A stretch of DNA of 7,796 nucleotides. Source: Bacteroidota bacterium. Its GTDB lineage: Bacteria; Bacteroidota; Ignavibacteria; UBA10030. A program made the position numbers and the translations under genes. The notes under the pieces are model-generated. The model made no database searches and was not told the DNA's origin. It saw nothing but the letters and a program-made list of their open reading frames with translations. This document shows, in pieces, positions 1 through 6,682 of this stretch. The stretch covers positions 1 to 7,796 of the forward strand of contig DOWV01000200.1 of the NCBI GenBank assembly GCA_003519375.1, in the 5' to 3' direction. Position 1 is the stretch's first letter. Each line of letters starts with the position of its first letter.

Positions 1-279
1 CTCAGCAGACAGCACGACAATCTGTGGCGGCAAAAGTGCGTTTAGACTTTTCGCTAAGGCGGCAGGTTCCAGAGGTTTGGCAATTCTGGTTGAGACAACC
101 TGGCCCCGTGCGTGAACTCCGGCATCCGTTCGCCCCGCTGCTACCGTCCTGATTCGTTCCTGGGTTATCTGGGCAATTGCTTTCTCGAGCTCTCCCTGTA
201 TGGAAGGCCCATTCTGCTGCACTTGCCAACCCACGAATCCCGTTCCATCGTATTCGATCGTAAGCTTGATGTTTTGCAT
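1..279 (-). CDS. truA: tRNA pseudouridine(38-40) synthase TruA, N-terminal part (cut by window edge)
   Basis: TruA converts uridines 38-40 of the tRNA anticodon arm to pseudouridine in the cytoplasm. The 93 visible codons begin at an ATG (277-279) with MQNIKLTIEYDGTGFVGWQ, the usual family N-terminus. They contain the catalytic motif GRTDAGVHA at residues 49-57; the nucleophilic aspartate is D52. The rest of the protein, normally about 240-280 residues in all, lies beyond base 1. The reading frame is open to the edge. The only Shine-Dalgarno candidate is GGGG at 283-286, three bases before the ATG, so initiation looks weak. An intrinsic terminator on the same strand ends 7 bases before the start. 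Transcription must therefore read through it or start very close by. The family call is secure; how truA is expressed is unclear. Confidence 0.95.
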   Translation of the reverse strand, partial: MQNIKLTIEYDGTGFVGWQVQQNGPSIQGELEKAIAQITQERIRTVAAGRTDAGVHARGQVVSTRIAKPLEPAALAKSLNALLPPQIVVLSAE

Positions 280-286
280 GAACCCC

Positions 287-317
287 AAAAACAAAATCCC
301 GCTAGCGGTGCGGGATT
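287..317 (-). terminator. Intrinsic terminator after the DUF5683 gene
   Basis: Read on the minus strand, AATCCCGC (317-310) pairs perfectly with GCGGGATT (302-295) around a 7-base loop. The stem is followed by TTGTTTTT (294-287). It lies 22 bases past the DUF5683 stop codon and fits a Rho-independent terminator of the mtaB-DUF5683 unit. It ends only 7 bases before the truA start, so it could also act as an attenuator for truA. Confidence 0.82.
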
Positions 318-339
318 AGGCTTGCCGCTTCGGAAATCA

Positions 340-1086
340 TTAAAAGGTCTTTGAAACAGTAAGGACGACGCCATCAGCCGCAAACAAGCGACCGGAGGCC
401 TCAGCTTTCAGCCTCCATCCACCCAGCGATTGAACATTACGGTTATGCTCCGAGACGGACCTGGCAGCCGATATCGCCGCCACGATGCGATTGATCACAA
501 GTGCACCGACAACAAACTGAGAGTTTCTGATGACTTCGTCACCTCGGATACGCTCATTTTTAAAGCGGAGACGATCCTCTTCGAGAGTCCATTTCCAGGA
601 ATAGTTCGACGCGACGTCATAAAGTAGCTCGTATTGCCGATTGCGAAGTTTAGCCTGGTTATAGGCATCAGTATCATTGAAGTTACCGAGATCCACTTCG
701 AACTGCGCACCTTTGCCGGAGAAATCTGCATCGGCTTTTTCCACGGCAAATGTCCTGGCGTCATTTTTGACCCAGTGGCCGTACGCCTGGAATCCTCCGT
801 ACGTCAGCCAAAGAGCAACGTCTGCGCCGAGATAGTACTTTCCGGTTTCGCCTTTATTCGCGTAAAAATCACCTAAGCCGGGTAAAATCAAGGAATAGGC
901 GATGCCAAGTAAAACTGATTTCTCGGAGTATTCTCTCTCCTGAATAAGCGCTCTTCCAGATGGACTTTGGGGCGCCACCGAAACATTCAACCGTAGAGCC
1001 TGGCGAAGATTTGGTTGAGCAACCAAGGTCGAACACGCGGTGAGAAAAACAGCGACAATGCGGACTGCCGAGCGATTTATGCGCAT
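340..1086 (-). CDS. DUF5683-family envelope protein with signal sequence
   Basis: This is a 248-residue exported protein of unknown function. Residues 1-24 form a signal sequence: basic MRINR, then a hydrophobic stretch. Residues 15-18 read LTAC, an acceptable lipobox, so it may be a lipoprotein anchored at C18; a signal peptidase I cut near LVA-Q is the alternative. Residues 58-74 (SLILPGLGDFYANKGET, with hydrophobic sequence before it) and the segment after it (GKYYLGADVALWLTYGG) match the DUF5683 pattern common in Bacteroidota and Chlorobi. A charged middle with YSWKW and DRLR, then a hydrophobic VVGALVINRIVAAI stretch, also suit that family. A GAGG site at 1094-1097 is 7 bases before the ATG. 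The gene overlaps the end of mtaB by 10 bases, suggesting translational coupling. Assignment is from remembered family pattern, not a search. Confidence 0.75.
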   Translation of the reverse strand: MRINRSAVRIVAVFLTACSTLVAQPNLRQALRLNVSVAPQSPSGRALIQEREYSEKSVLLGIAYSLILPGLGDFYANKGETGKYYLGADVALWLTYGGFQAYGHWVKNDARTFAVEKADADFSGKGAQFEVDLGNFNDTDAYNQAKLRNRQYELLYDVASNYSWKWTLEEDRLRFKNERIRGDEVIRNSQFVVGALVINRIVAAISAARSVSEHNRNVQSLGGWRLKAEASGRLFAADGVVLTVSKTF

Positions 1087-2432
1087 AGCGATACCTCACT
1101 GGATGTAATGGGTAGGACGTGAGTTGATACAGCCGAGGTATCAATTGCGTTGCCGATGCAGTGTTCTCCTTCCATATCAGTAATCTTGACGGTGACGATG
1201 CGATTGGCCAGCTCCAGGTCCGAATCAAATTTAACTCGGACATATTCGCTTGTCAAGCCCGTCCAGTGTCCTTCAGCCGTCCTGTCTTCTACGAGAACCT
1301 CCCGAGCGATTCCCAAAAACCTCTGGTGGAAAGCATGTCGTTTCTTTAGACTGAGGATTCGCAGCTTCTCGCTCCGCTCAAACCTGATCCGGGGCTCGAC
1401 CTGCAGCGGCATGCTTTCCGCGAGCGTTTGAGGTCGAGGTGAGTATGTGAAAACGTGAAAATATGATAATGGCAGGTCTACCAGGTAGCGGTATGTGGCT
1501 TCGTAAAGCTCGTCGGTTTCACCGGGAAATCCGGTTATCAAATCCGCTCCTATGCCGGCATCGGGAACCATCGACCTGATCTTTTCGATCCTGCCCGTAT
1601 ATAGTTTTGTGAGATAGCGCCGCCTCATGGACTGCAATATAATATCATTCCCAGCCTGAAGTGGAAGATGGAAATGCTTGCAGAGCTTGGCATTGACCGA
1701 CCAAAACGAAAGCAATTCATCAGTAAGAAGGTTTGGCTCAATCGAACTGATTCTTATGCGATGTAGATCCTTGATGAGTGTCAGTTCCTTCAAGAGTTCG
1801 AGCAGCGAAGTACCAGATTTGCGACCATAGTCACCAACATTCACTCCAGTCAGGACCACTTCCTGATAACCTCCTGCAACCGATTTCTTTACCTGTTCAA
1901 CTATCGTCCCGACATCCGTGCTGCGACTCTCTCCGCGAGCCATGGGAATGGTGCAAAAACTACAAGAGTAGTCACATCCGTCCTGAACCTTGATAAAGGC
2001 CCGTGTCCGCTCCAGAGAGCCGACGGACGAAGCACCGGTGAATGTATCCAATTCACTTACCGGAGAGACAAAGGTTTGAGCGCAGGAGAGTTTCTGGAAC
2101 CCGCCAGCATGCCCAAAAACATCGAATTTCTCCTTCGTCCCAAGCACAAGGTCCACCCCTGGGATCGCCGCGATTTCGCCGGGCTGCAGCTGCGCATAGC
2201 AGCCCACGACAATCACATACGCATCCGGCGAATGCCGCAAGGCACGACGCACGATCTGACGGCATTCGCGGTCGGCGCGGTCAGTGACGCTGCAGGTGTT
2301 GATGACGCAAACGTCGGCGCGATCGTCAGATTCGACCACCTCATACCCTTTTTCTTCGAATTGCCGGGCGATGGTGGATGTCTCAGCGAAATTCAGCTTG
2401 CAGCCGAGTGTATGGAGTGCGACTTTGGGCAT
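1077..2432 (-). CDS. mtaB: tRNA (N6-threonylcarbamoyladenosine(37)-C2)-methylthiotransferase MtaB
   Basis: MtaB is a cytoplasmic radical-SAM enzyme that adds a methylthio group to t6A at tRNA position 37, giving ms2t6A. The protein has 451 residues, a normal length. The N-terminal UPF0004 domain carries the cluster cysteines C11 (TLGCKLN), C47 (INTCSVT) and C78 (VVGCYAQ). The radical-SAM motif CxxxCxxC is C153, C157 and C160 (DGCDYSCSFCTIP). A TRAM-like RNA-binding domain lies near residues 374-430. The TLGCKLN start favours MtaB over MiaB or RimO. I chose the ATG at 2430-2432 because MPKVALHTLGCKLN is the conserved beginning. An upstream in-frame TTG at 2466-2468 lies inside the terminator stem and is unlikely. 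There is no visible Shine-Dalgarno site. Its 3' end overlaps the DUF5683 gene by 10 bases. Confidence 0.93.
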   Translation of the reverse strand: MPKVALHTLGCKLNFAETSTIARQFEEKGYEVVESDDRADVCVINTCSVTDRADRECRQIVRRALRHSPDAYVIVVGCYAQLQPGEIAAIPGVDLVLGTKEKFDVFGHAGGFQKLSCAQTFVSPVSELDTFTGASSVGSLERTRAFIKVQDGCDYSCSFCTIPMARGESRSTDVGTIVEQVKKSVAGGYQEVVLTGVNVGDYGRKSGTSLLELLKELTLIKDLHRIRISSIEPNLLTDELLSFWSVNAKLCKHFHLPLQAGNDIILQSMRRRYLTKLYTGRIEKIRSMVPDAGIGADLITGFPGETDELYEATYRYLVDLPLSYFHVFTYSPRPQTLAESMPLQVEPRIRFERSEKLRILSLKKRHAFHQRFLGIAREVLVEDRTAEGHWTGLTSEYVRVKFDSDLELANRIVTVKITDMEGEHCIGNAIDTSAVSTHVLPITSSEVSLCA

Positions 2433-2439
2433 AGATACG

Positions 2440-2475
2440 AAAAAGAGTTGCCCGACAACCGCGGGCAACTCTTTT
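2440..2475 (-). terminator. Strong intrinsic terminator between rpsA and mtaB
   Basis: On the minus strand AAAAGAGTTGCCCG (2475-2462) pairs perfectly over 14 bases with CGGGCAACTCTTTT (2454-2441), around a 7-base loop. The U run extends through 2440. The A-rich 5' arm and U-rich 3' arm make it potentially active in both directions. It starts 18 bases past the rpsA stop codon. It ends 7 bases before the mtaB ATG, so mtaB would need read-through or a promoter I cannot see. Confidence 0.9.
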
Positions 2476-2493
2476 CATCGAGCACGTCCTTCA

Positions 2494-4236
2494 TTAGTTG
2501 TTTGAGGTCTCATTCCCGCCGTGCTCCGAGCTGAAGCTCGAGGCAGTGACCATATCCTTCAGCGTCATCGGAGAAAGTTTGTGGTTGGACACATAGTCGT
2601 CCACAATCTTCTGCTCCTTTCCTCGCAGGTATTCGATAACTGAAAGGACGATCTTCTTGTTGTCCTTATCGAATTCAATAACCTGCAGAGGCAGGACGTC
2701 GTCGACATGAAACGACTCACTGATGTTCTTCACCGGGGTCTGCGAAAGCTGCGACAACGGCACGAATCCATCGACGCCGAGCGGCAGTTCCACGATAACA
2801 CCCTTCTCGATGATCCGGACGATCTTTCCTTCGACGGGCGTTCCGACCTTATACGTGGTTTCGAACGCCTGCCACGGATTGTCCGCGATCTGCTTGTGAC
2901 CCAGGGAAATACGCCGCTGATCGACGTCAATTCCCAGGATGACAACATCAATCTTGTCGCCTTTCTTCACAACTTCACCCGGATGGCGAATCTTCTTTGT
3001 CCAGGATAGGTCGGAAATGTGAACCAGTCCGTCGACACCCTCTTCGAGCTCAACAAATACGCCGAAATTGGTGAGGTTTCTCACGATTCCAGTGTGCTTG
3101 GAGCTGACCGGGTATTTCTGAAGCAGCGTTAGCCACGGATCCGGCTCCAGCTGTTTCATGCCGAGGGAGATCTTCTTCCCATCTTTGTCCAATGAAAGGA
3201 TTACTGCGTTGACAATTTGGCCCATCGAGACGACCTGAGAGGGATGTTTGATATGCTGCGTCCAGCTCATCTCTGAAATATGGATAAGTCCTTCGATACC
3301 TTTTTCGATTTCCACAAACGCGCCGTAGTCGGTAAGGGAGACAACCTTTCCCTGAACCTTTGTCGTTACGGGGTATTTGAGGTCGATATTCTCCCATGGA
3401 TGCGGTAGGAGCTGCTTCATGCCAAGGGAGATGCGTTTCTTTTCCTGGTCGAAGTCCAGCACAACCACGTTTACGGTTTGATCGAGCTTCACCACTTCCG
3501 AAGGATGACTTATGCGACCCCATGAAAGGTCGGTAATGTGAACAAGCCCATCCACTCCACCAAGGTCGACGAACACGCCGAAGTCCGTGATAGCTTTCAC
3601 GTGTCCTTCGAGGATTTGACCTTTCTCGAGGCTTTCCAGAATCGTCTTCCGCTGGCCTGCCAGCTCCTCCTCGACGAGGACCTTATGGCTGACCACCACG
3701 TTTTCCGACGGATGATTGACCTTCACCACGCGGAATTCCATCTCCTTGCCGATGAAGGCATCGAAATCCCGGACCGGCCTGACGTCAATCTGCGATCCCG
3801 GCAGAAAAGCATCAATGCCCAGAAGATCGACCACGATGCCGCCCTTCGTCCGGCGCATGCAGCGCCCCTTCAGGACCTCTCCGGTGTCGAATGCTTTTAC
3901 GACACGTTCCCAGACGCGCATGAAGTCCGCGCGCTTTCGTGAGAGAATCAGCTGACCGTCTTTGTTCTCGACGCTCTCGAGGAATACTTCAACCTCTTCG
4001 CCTATTTTGAGTTCCTTGATGTTCGGAAATTCTCCAACCGGGACAGCGCCTTCCGACTTGAATCCAATGTCGACCGCGACGTACTGCTCTCCGATATGGA
4101 CAATGCGCCCTTTGACGATCTCCCCTTCGCTGATAGAACTCATGGTGTTTTCATACAACTTTGAGAGTTCCTGGAATTCAGCGTCGGAATATTCGCGCTC
4201 TCCGAGACCGTTTTTGCTGTCTAAAGCTTCAACCAT
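2494..4236 (-). CDS. rpsA: 30S ribosomal protein S1
   Basis: S1 binds mRNA on the small ribosomal subunit and helps load messages, especially structured or weakly Shine-Dalgarno-led ones. The 580-residue protein has six S1 (OB-fold) repeats at roughly residues 36-101, 117-186, 203-273, 290-361, 377-448 and 464-534. Repeats 3-5 are nearly alike: each carries a VDGLVHI or IEGLIHI core with (D/E)(L/M)SW, and ends in ISLGMKQL or ISLGHKQI followed by PW. The first two repeats diverge, as in the family, where they act in ribosome docking. A short charged tail follows. The ATG start is supported by GGAGG at 4241-4245, four bases upstream. The order cmk-ispH-rpsA is known from several phyla. The leader is structured and may allow autoregulation. 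Confidence 0.96.
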   Translation of the reverse strand: MVEALDSKNGLGEREYSDAEFQELSKLYENTMSSISEGEIVKGRIVHIGEQYVAVDIGFKSEGAVPVGEFPNIKELKIGEEVEVFLESVENKDGQLILSRKRADFMRVWERVVKAFDTGEVLKGRCMRRTKGGIVVDLLGIDAFLPGSQIDVRPVRDFDAFIGKEMEFRVVKVNHPSENVVVSHKVLVEEELAGQRKTILESLEKGQILEGHVKAITDFGVFVDLGGVDGLVHITDLSWGRISHPSEVVKLDQTVNVVVLDFDQEKKRISLGMKQLLPHPWENIDLKYPVTTKVQGKVVSLTDYGAFVEIEKGIEGLIHISEMSWTQHIKHPSQVVSMGQIVNAVILSLDKDGKKISLGMKQLEPDPWLTLLQKYPVSSKHTGIVRNLTNFGVFVELEEGVDGLVHISDLSWTKKIRHPGEVVKKGDKIDVVILGIDVDQRRISLGHKQIADNPWQAFETTYKVGTPVEGKIVRIIEKGVIVELPLGVDGFVPLSQLSQTPVKNISESFHVDDVLPLQVIEFDKDNKKIVLSVIEYLRGKEQKIVDDYVSNHKLSPMTLKDMVTASSFSSEHGGNETSNN

Positions 4237-4240
4237 TAAA

Positions 4241-4325
4241 CCTCCAAAAAAGAATACTCACCTGCATCGCAGGTAAGAAGCCCCTCGCTCAACGGCCAAC
4301 GTGAGTCATCGACACGTTCCCGTTG
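4241..4325 (-). promoter_or_regulatory. Structured 5' leader of rpsA: two hairpins, U-rich tract, Shine-Dalgarno site
   Basis: Reading toward rpsA, hairpin I has an outer stem CAACGG/CCGTTG (4325-4320 with 4295-4290). After a 1x2 internal loop comes an inner stem AACGTG/CACGTT (4318-4313 with 4303-4298) and a 9-base loop. Hairpin II is CTTACCTGC/GCAGGTGAG (4277-4269 with 4265-4257), nine pairs including one U-G, with a GAT triloop. It is followed by TATTCTTTTTT (4256-4246) and GGAGG (4245-4241). Hairpin II plus the U tract resembles a leaky terminator. A U-rich tract beside the ribosome-binding site is also what S1 is known to bind. The pairings are seen; regulation is inferred. I found no convincing promoter in this gap. 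Confidence 0.5.
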
Positions 4326-4367
4326 CCACGAAAGACCGGTTTTGATTTATGTGTGAATCATCGTGAA

Positions 4368-5297
4368 TTAAGGATGACTGTACAATTCCGCCTTGCCTGT
4401 TTCTACTGCCCGACTGAAGTTCGTTTCTATGCTTTTCTTCACCTGCTCCATCAACCACTGCGGGGTCGACGTTGCGCCGGTGATGCCCACATTCTCGGCC
4501 CCATCAAACCATTCACTCTTCAATTCATCGGATTGTTCGATGAAATACGTCCGGGCATTCGCCTCCCGGGTGATATCGAAGAGAACCTTGCCGTTTGAAC
4601 TCGTACGTCCCGCGACAAAGATCACAACATCGTTCGCCTTGGCGAACTCCCGGATCTTCTTATCCCGTCCGGAGACCTGGCCGCAGATGGTATCTTTGGC
4701 ATGAAACTCTATCGCCTCGTCTTCAATCGACCCGACCACCAATTCCTTGACCCTCTTCCGGAGCTCTTCCTTCAACAGGTGGAAGGTCGGCTTGTCCATC
4801 GTCGTCTGCGAGAAGAGCACTGTCTTGCGATCCAGGGCAACCCGGTCAATCTCAGAAATGGATTTGATGACGAGGGCCTCTCCATTCGTCTGGCCTACAA
4901 GTCCGACAACTTCGGCATGCTCCTGCTTGCCGAAAATGACTACCTGATATCCGTCTGTATAGAATTTGCGGATCCGCTCCTGTACTTTTGTTACCACCGG
5001 ACAGGTTGCGTCGATGATGGTAATCCCCAGTTCCTCCGCCCTCTTGTACGTCGACGGCGGTTCTCCGTGCGCACGAATGAGAACCGTCTTTCCTTTGACA
5101 GTCTCCAGATCTGCGGCCTTAATCGTCTTCAGACCCTTCGACCTCAGCCGCTCGATTTCCATCGGGTTATGGATCACGTCACCGAGCGAATAAATCTCCC
5201 GCTGGTCTCCGAGCTCCTGTTCCGCTATCTCAATAGTCCGGACAACTCCCCAACAGAATCCGGACGATGTATCAATACTAACGTTCAGCCGCCTCAC
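4368..5297 (-). CDS. ispH: 4-hydroxy-3-methylbut-2-enyl diphosphate reductase IspH (LytB)
   Basis: IspH is the last enzyme of the MEP pathway. In the cytoplasm it reduces HMBPP to IPP and DMAPP with a 4Fe-4S cluster. The 309-residue protein keeps the three cluster cysteines C15 (GFCWGV), C99 (DATCPVV) and C205 (TICGQ). It also keeps substrate residues H43, H77 (RAHGEP), H127 and E129 (EHAEV), T165-T166 (SQTT), the SSNG motif at 233-236 and S277 (GATSTP). The 'TICGQVSGR' version of the third motif resembles Bacteroidota proteins. The start is a GTG (5295-5297) overlapping the cmk stop as GTGA, with AAGGAG about 11 bases and GGAGA immediately upstream inside cmk. Translation is probably coupled to cmk. 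A MEP-pathway organism is implied. Confidence 0.96.
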   Translation of the reverse strand: MRRLNVSIDTSSGFCWGVVRTIEIAEQELGDQREIYSLGDVIHNPMEIERLRSKGLKTIKAADLETVKGKTVLIRAHGEPPSTYKRAEELGITIIDATCPVVTKVQERIRKFYTDGYQVVIFGKQEHAEVVGLVGQTNGEALVIKSISEIDRVALDRKTVLFSQTTMDKPTFHLLKEELRKRVKELVVGSIEDEAIEFHAKDTICGQVSGRDKKIREFAKANDVVIFVAGRTSSNGKVLFDITREANARTYFIEQSDELKSEWFDGAENVGITGATSTPQWLMEQVKKSIETNFSRAVETGKAELYSHP

Positions 5298-5968
5298 TCT
5301 CCGATGATCTCCTTTGCCATGCCCACGACAAACTGCACCTGCTGGTCGATGGTCAGCGACGATGTGTCAACTTCCACCGCTCCGGCAGCCCGACGCAATG
5401 GGCTTGCCTTGCGCGTCGTGTCCAGCCTGTCCCTCTCCAGGATCTCCCTTTCGAGCTTTTCGCTCTCGATATCAATACCGTTTATCGCCAGTTCCTTTTT
5501 CCTGCGCTCTACGCGCTGGGCAACACCTGCTATCATAAAAATCTTGAGATCAGCATTGGGCAGGACTACCGTCCCGATATCTCTTCCTTCGAGGACCACT
5601 CCGCCCGTTCCTGCCATGCGGCGCTGCTCGCGAACCAGCACATCCCGTACTCTCTGATAGCTGCTGACGAGACTGACGTTTCTTGTCACCGCCTCAGTCC
5701 GAATTTCGCGGGTGACATCTCGCTCGTCGATAAAAACTCTGTTGCCGGTTTCCGCGCGTTCAAGGTGTATCCTTGTCTTCTCGGCCAAGGCGCCAATCGC
5801 ACCTATGTCTTCCAGAGGAATCGCCTCCTCCAGAACCCGAAGCGTTACAGCGCGATACATCGCGCCCGTGTCAATGTGCAAGTAACCCAGATGCTCAGCG
5901 ACAAGTCTGGCCGTGGTACTTTTACCCGACGCCGCCGGGCCATCAATTGCTATGACAATCTTTCGCAA
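5294..5968 (-). CDS. cmk: (d)CMP kinase
   Basis: Cytidylate kinase phosphorylates CMP and dCMP with ATP in the cytoplasm, recycling nucleotides from RNA and lipid turnover. From the TTG at 5966-5968 the protein has 224 residues, the usual size. The P-loop GPAASGKST is at residues 10-18, followed by HIDTGAMYRA (31-40). EGRDIGT (127-133) and a late RDRLD...RKASPL segment supply nucleotide-binding and lid residues. The frame is open upstream to 6205, but that extension is not family-like, runs antisense to the trmH-like gene and spans a good promoter. MRKIVIAIDGP is the expected N-terminus, and no ATG or GTG lies between it and the promoter, so I chose the TTG. An AAGAG two bases before it is a weak Shine-Dalgarno candidate. 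cmk leads the cmk-ispH pair. Confidence 0.93.
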   Translation of the reverse strand: MRKIVIAIDGPAASGKSTTARLVAEHLGYLHIDTGAMYRAVTLRVLEEAIPLEDIGAIGALAEKTRIHLERAETGNRVFIDERDVTREIRTEAVTRNVSLVSSYQRVRDVLVREQRRMAGTGGVVLEGRDIGTVVLPNADLKIFMIAGVAQRVERRKKELAINGIDIESEKLEREILERDRLDTTRKASPLRRAAGAVEVDTSSLTIDQQVQFVVGMAKEIIGE

Positions 5969-5989
5969 GTCTCTTAGAATTGGAATAAT

Positions 5990-6018
5990 AATATAGCGAG
6001 AAAAAGCGTTTCTTTCAA
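5990..6018 (-). promoter_or_regulatory. Sigma70-like promoter of cmk
   Basis: On the minus strand TTGAAA (6018-6013) is separated by exactly 17 bases from TATATT (5995-5990). Each hexamer matches the sigma70 consensus at five of six positions. Transcription would begin near 5983, leaving about 15 bases before the TTG start of cmk. The position agrees with the chosen start and would serve cmk-ispH and possibly rpsA. It is a pattern match only. Confidence 0.6.
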
Positions 6019-6107
6019 CTGAAAGGAAATCAGATCTATGCCAACCGGAGAACGACAGAACATGCTTCACTACTTCGAAATTGGCTGAAAAACCCATATC
6101 TTCGGGT

Positions 6108-6662
6108 ATGCGCAAGCTTACGCACCAGGAGATCTCAGCAAAACGGTCGAGCCTTGATCGAATCCATTCGGCACCCAGGCTTCCAGTTGTTGTCATTGTC
6201 GACAATGTCCGAAGCCTCTACAATGTTGGTTCCATATTCCGGACGTCCGATGGCGTCCTTCTGGAGAGAGTCATTCTCACGGGGTTCACACCTGTTCCCC
6301 CTCGGAAAGAGATCGAGAAGACCGCCCTCGGGGCGACGCAGAGCGTTCCGTGGGAGTACATCAAGGATCCGGGAGAAGCCGCGCTGAACCTGAAGAAAGA
6401 AGGATACAGGACGTTTTGCCTTGAACTCACCGACAACGTTCTTCCCTACTATGCGGTCTTGCCCGCAGATTTTCCCATCGGCCTCGTGATTGGCAATGAG
6501 ATCACCGGCGTTTCGCAGTCAGCGTTGGCGCACTGCGATGCGGCGCTTGAGATCCCCCAGTTCGGAATTAAGCAATCGCTCAATGTCGCTGTCGCCTACG
6601 GCATCGCGATCTTCGAGCTCAGCCGAATATGGAGGTCGACAGCGCCGGGCATTTATACATAG
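6108..6662 (+). CDS. TrmH/SpoU-family RNA 2'-O-methyltransferase, 3' end abutting the IS element
   Basis: This SPOUT-fold enzyme should transfer a methyl group from SAM to a ribose 2'-OH in tRNA or rRNA; the exact target cannot be read from sequence. The 184 residues show motif 1 (VDNVRSLYNVGSIFRT, 31-46, with N39 and R45), motif 2 (LVIGNEITGVS, 126-136) and motif 3 (IPQFGIKQSLNVAVA, 149-163), which form the SAM-binding knot. I chose the ATG at 6108-6110 (MRKLTHQEI) because such beginnings are common in small TrmH-like proteins. An upstream TTG at 6081 gives a nine-residue extension without support. No Shine-Dalgarno site is visible. The last codons run into the IS630 terminal repeat, and the stop TAG (6660-6662) lies inside it. 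All catalytic motifs precede the junction, so function is probably kept. Confidence 0.88.
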   Translation: MRKLTHQEISAKRSSLDRIHSAPRLPVVVIVDNVRSLYNVGSIFRTSDGVLLERVILTGFTPVPPRKEIEKTALGATQSVPWEYIKDPGEAALNLKKEGYRTFCLELTDNVLPYYAVLPADFPIGLVIGNEITGVSQSALAHCDAALEIPQFGIKQSLNVAVAYGIAIFELSRIWRSTAPGIYT

Positions 6663-6682
6663 CGTCTTAATTGCATGCGCAT
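6658..6682. repeat. Left terminal inverted repeat of the IS630 element
   Basis: The sequence begins CATAGCG and continues TCTTAATTGC then ATGCGCAT. It aligns with small gaps to the reverse complement of the right end, sharing CATAGCG, a TTAATTGC/TAATTGC block and GCGCAT. It contains the stop codons of both the trmH-like gene (6660-6662) and the transposase (6667-6669, complement). Confidence 0.75.

Noticed and set aside
2433..2468. Upstream TTG start for mtaB adding 12 residues
   Set aside because: The TTG lies in the terminator stem, and the conserved N-terminus begins at the ATG at 2432.
2076..2534. A 152-codon plus-strand open frame opposite mtaB
   Set aside because: It runs antisense to the N-terminal cysteine domain of mtaB and through the terminator hairpin. 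Nothing supports coding.
3000..3620. Repeated DNA blocks in rpsA as a possible repeat array
   Set aside because: The similarity comes from the homologous S1 domains 3-5 of the protein, not from a separate DNA repeat.
4326..4400. A promoter for rpsA in the ispH-rpsA gap
   Set aside because: Candidates such as TTGTAC with GATGAT at 17 bases match the consensus too poorly to annotate, so rpsA may be transcribed from cmk or from a promoter I cannot recognise.
4701..5657. A 318-codon plus-strand open frame opposite ispH and cmk
   Set aside because: It is antisense to two clearly recognisable genes and its translation is low-complexity and arginine/serine-rich with no family motifs. It is a shadow frame.
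5969..6205. N-terminal extension of cmk to 6205
   Set aside because: The extension is unlike any CMP kinase, overlaps the trmH-like gene on the other strand and spans the promoter. The family start is at 5968.
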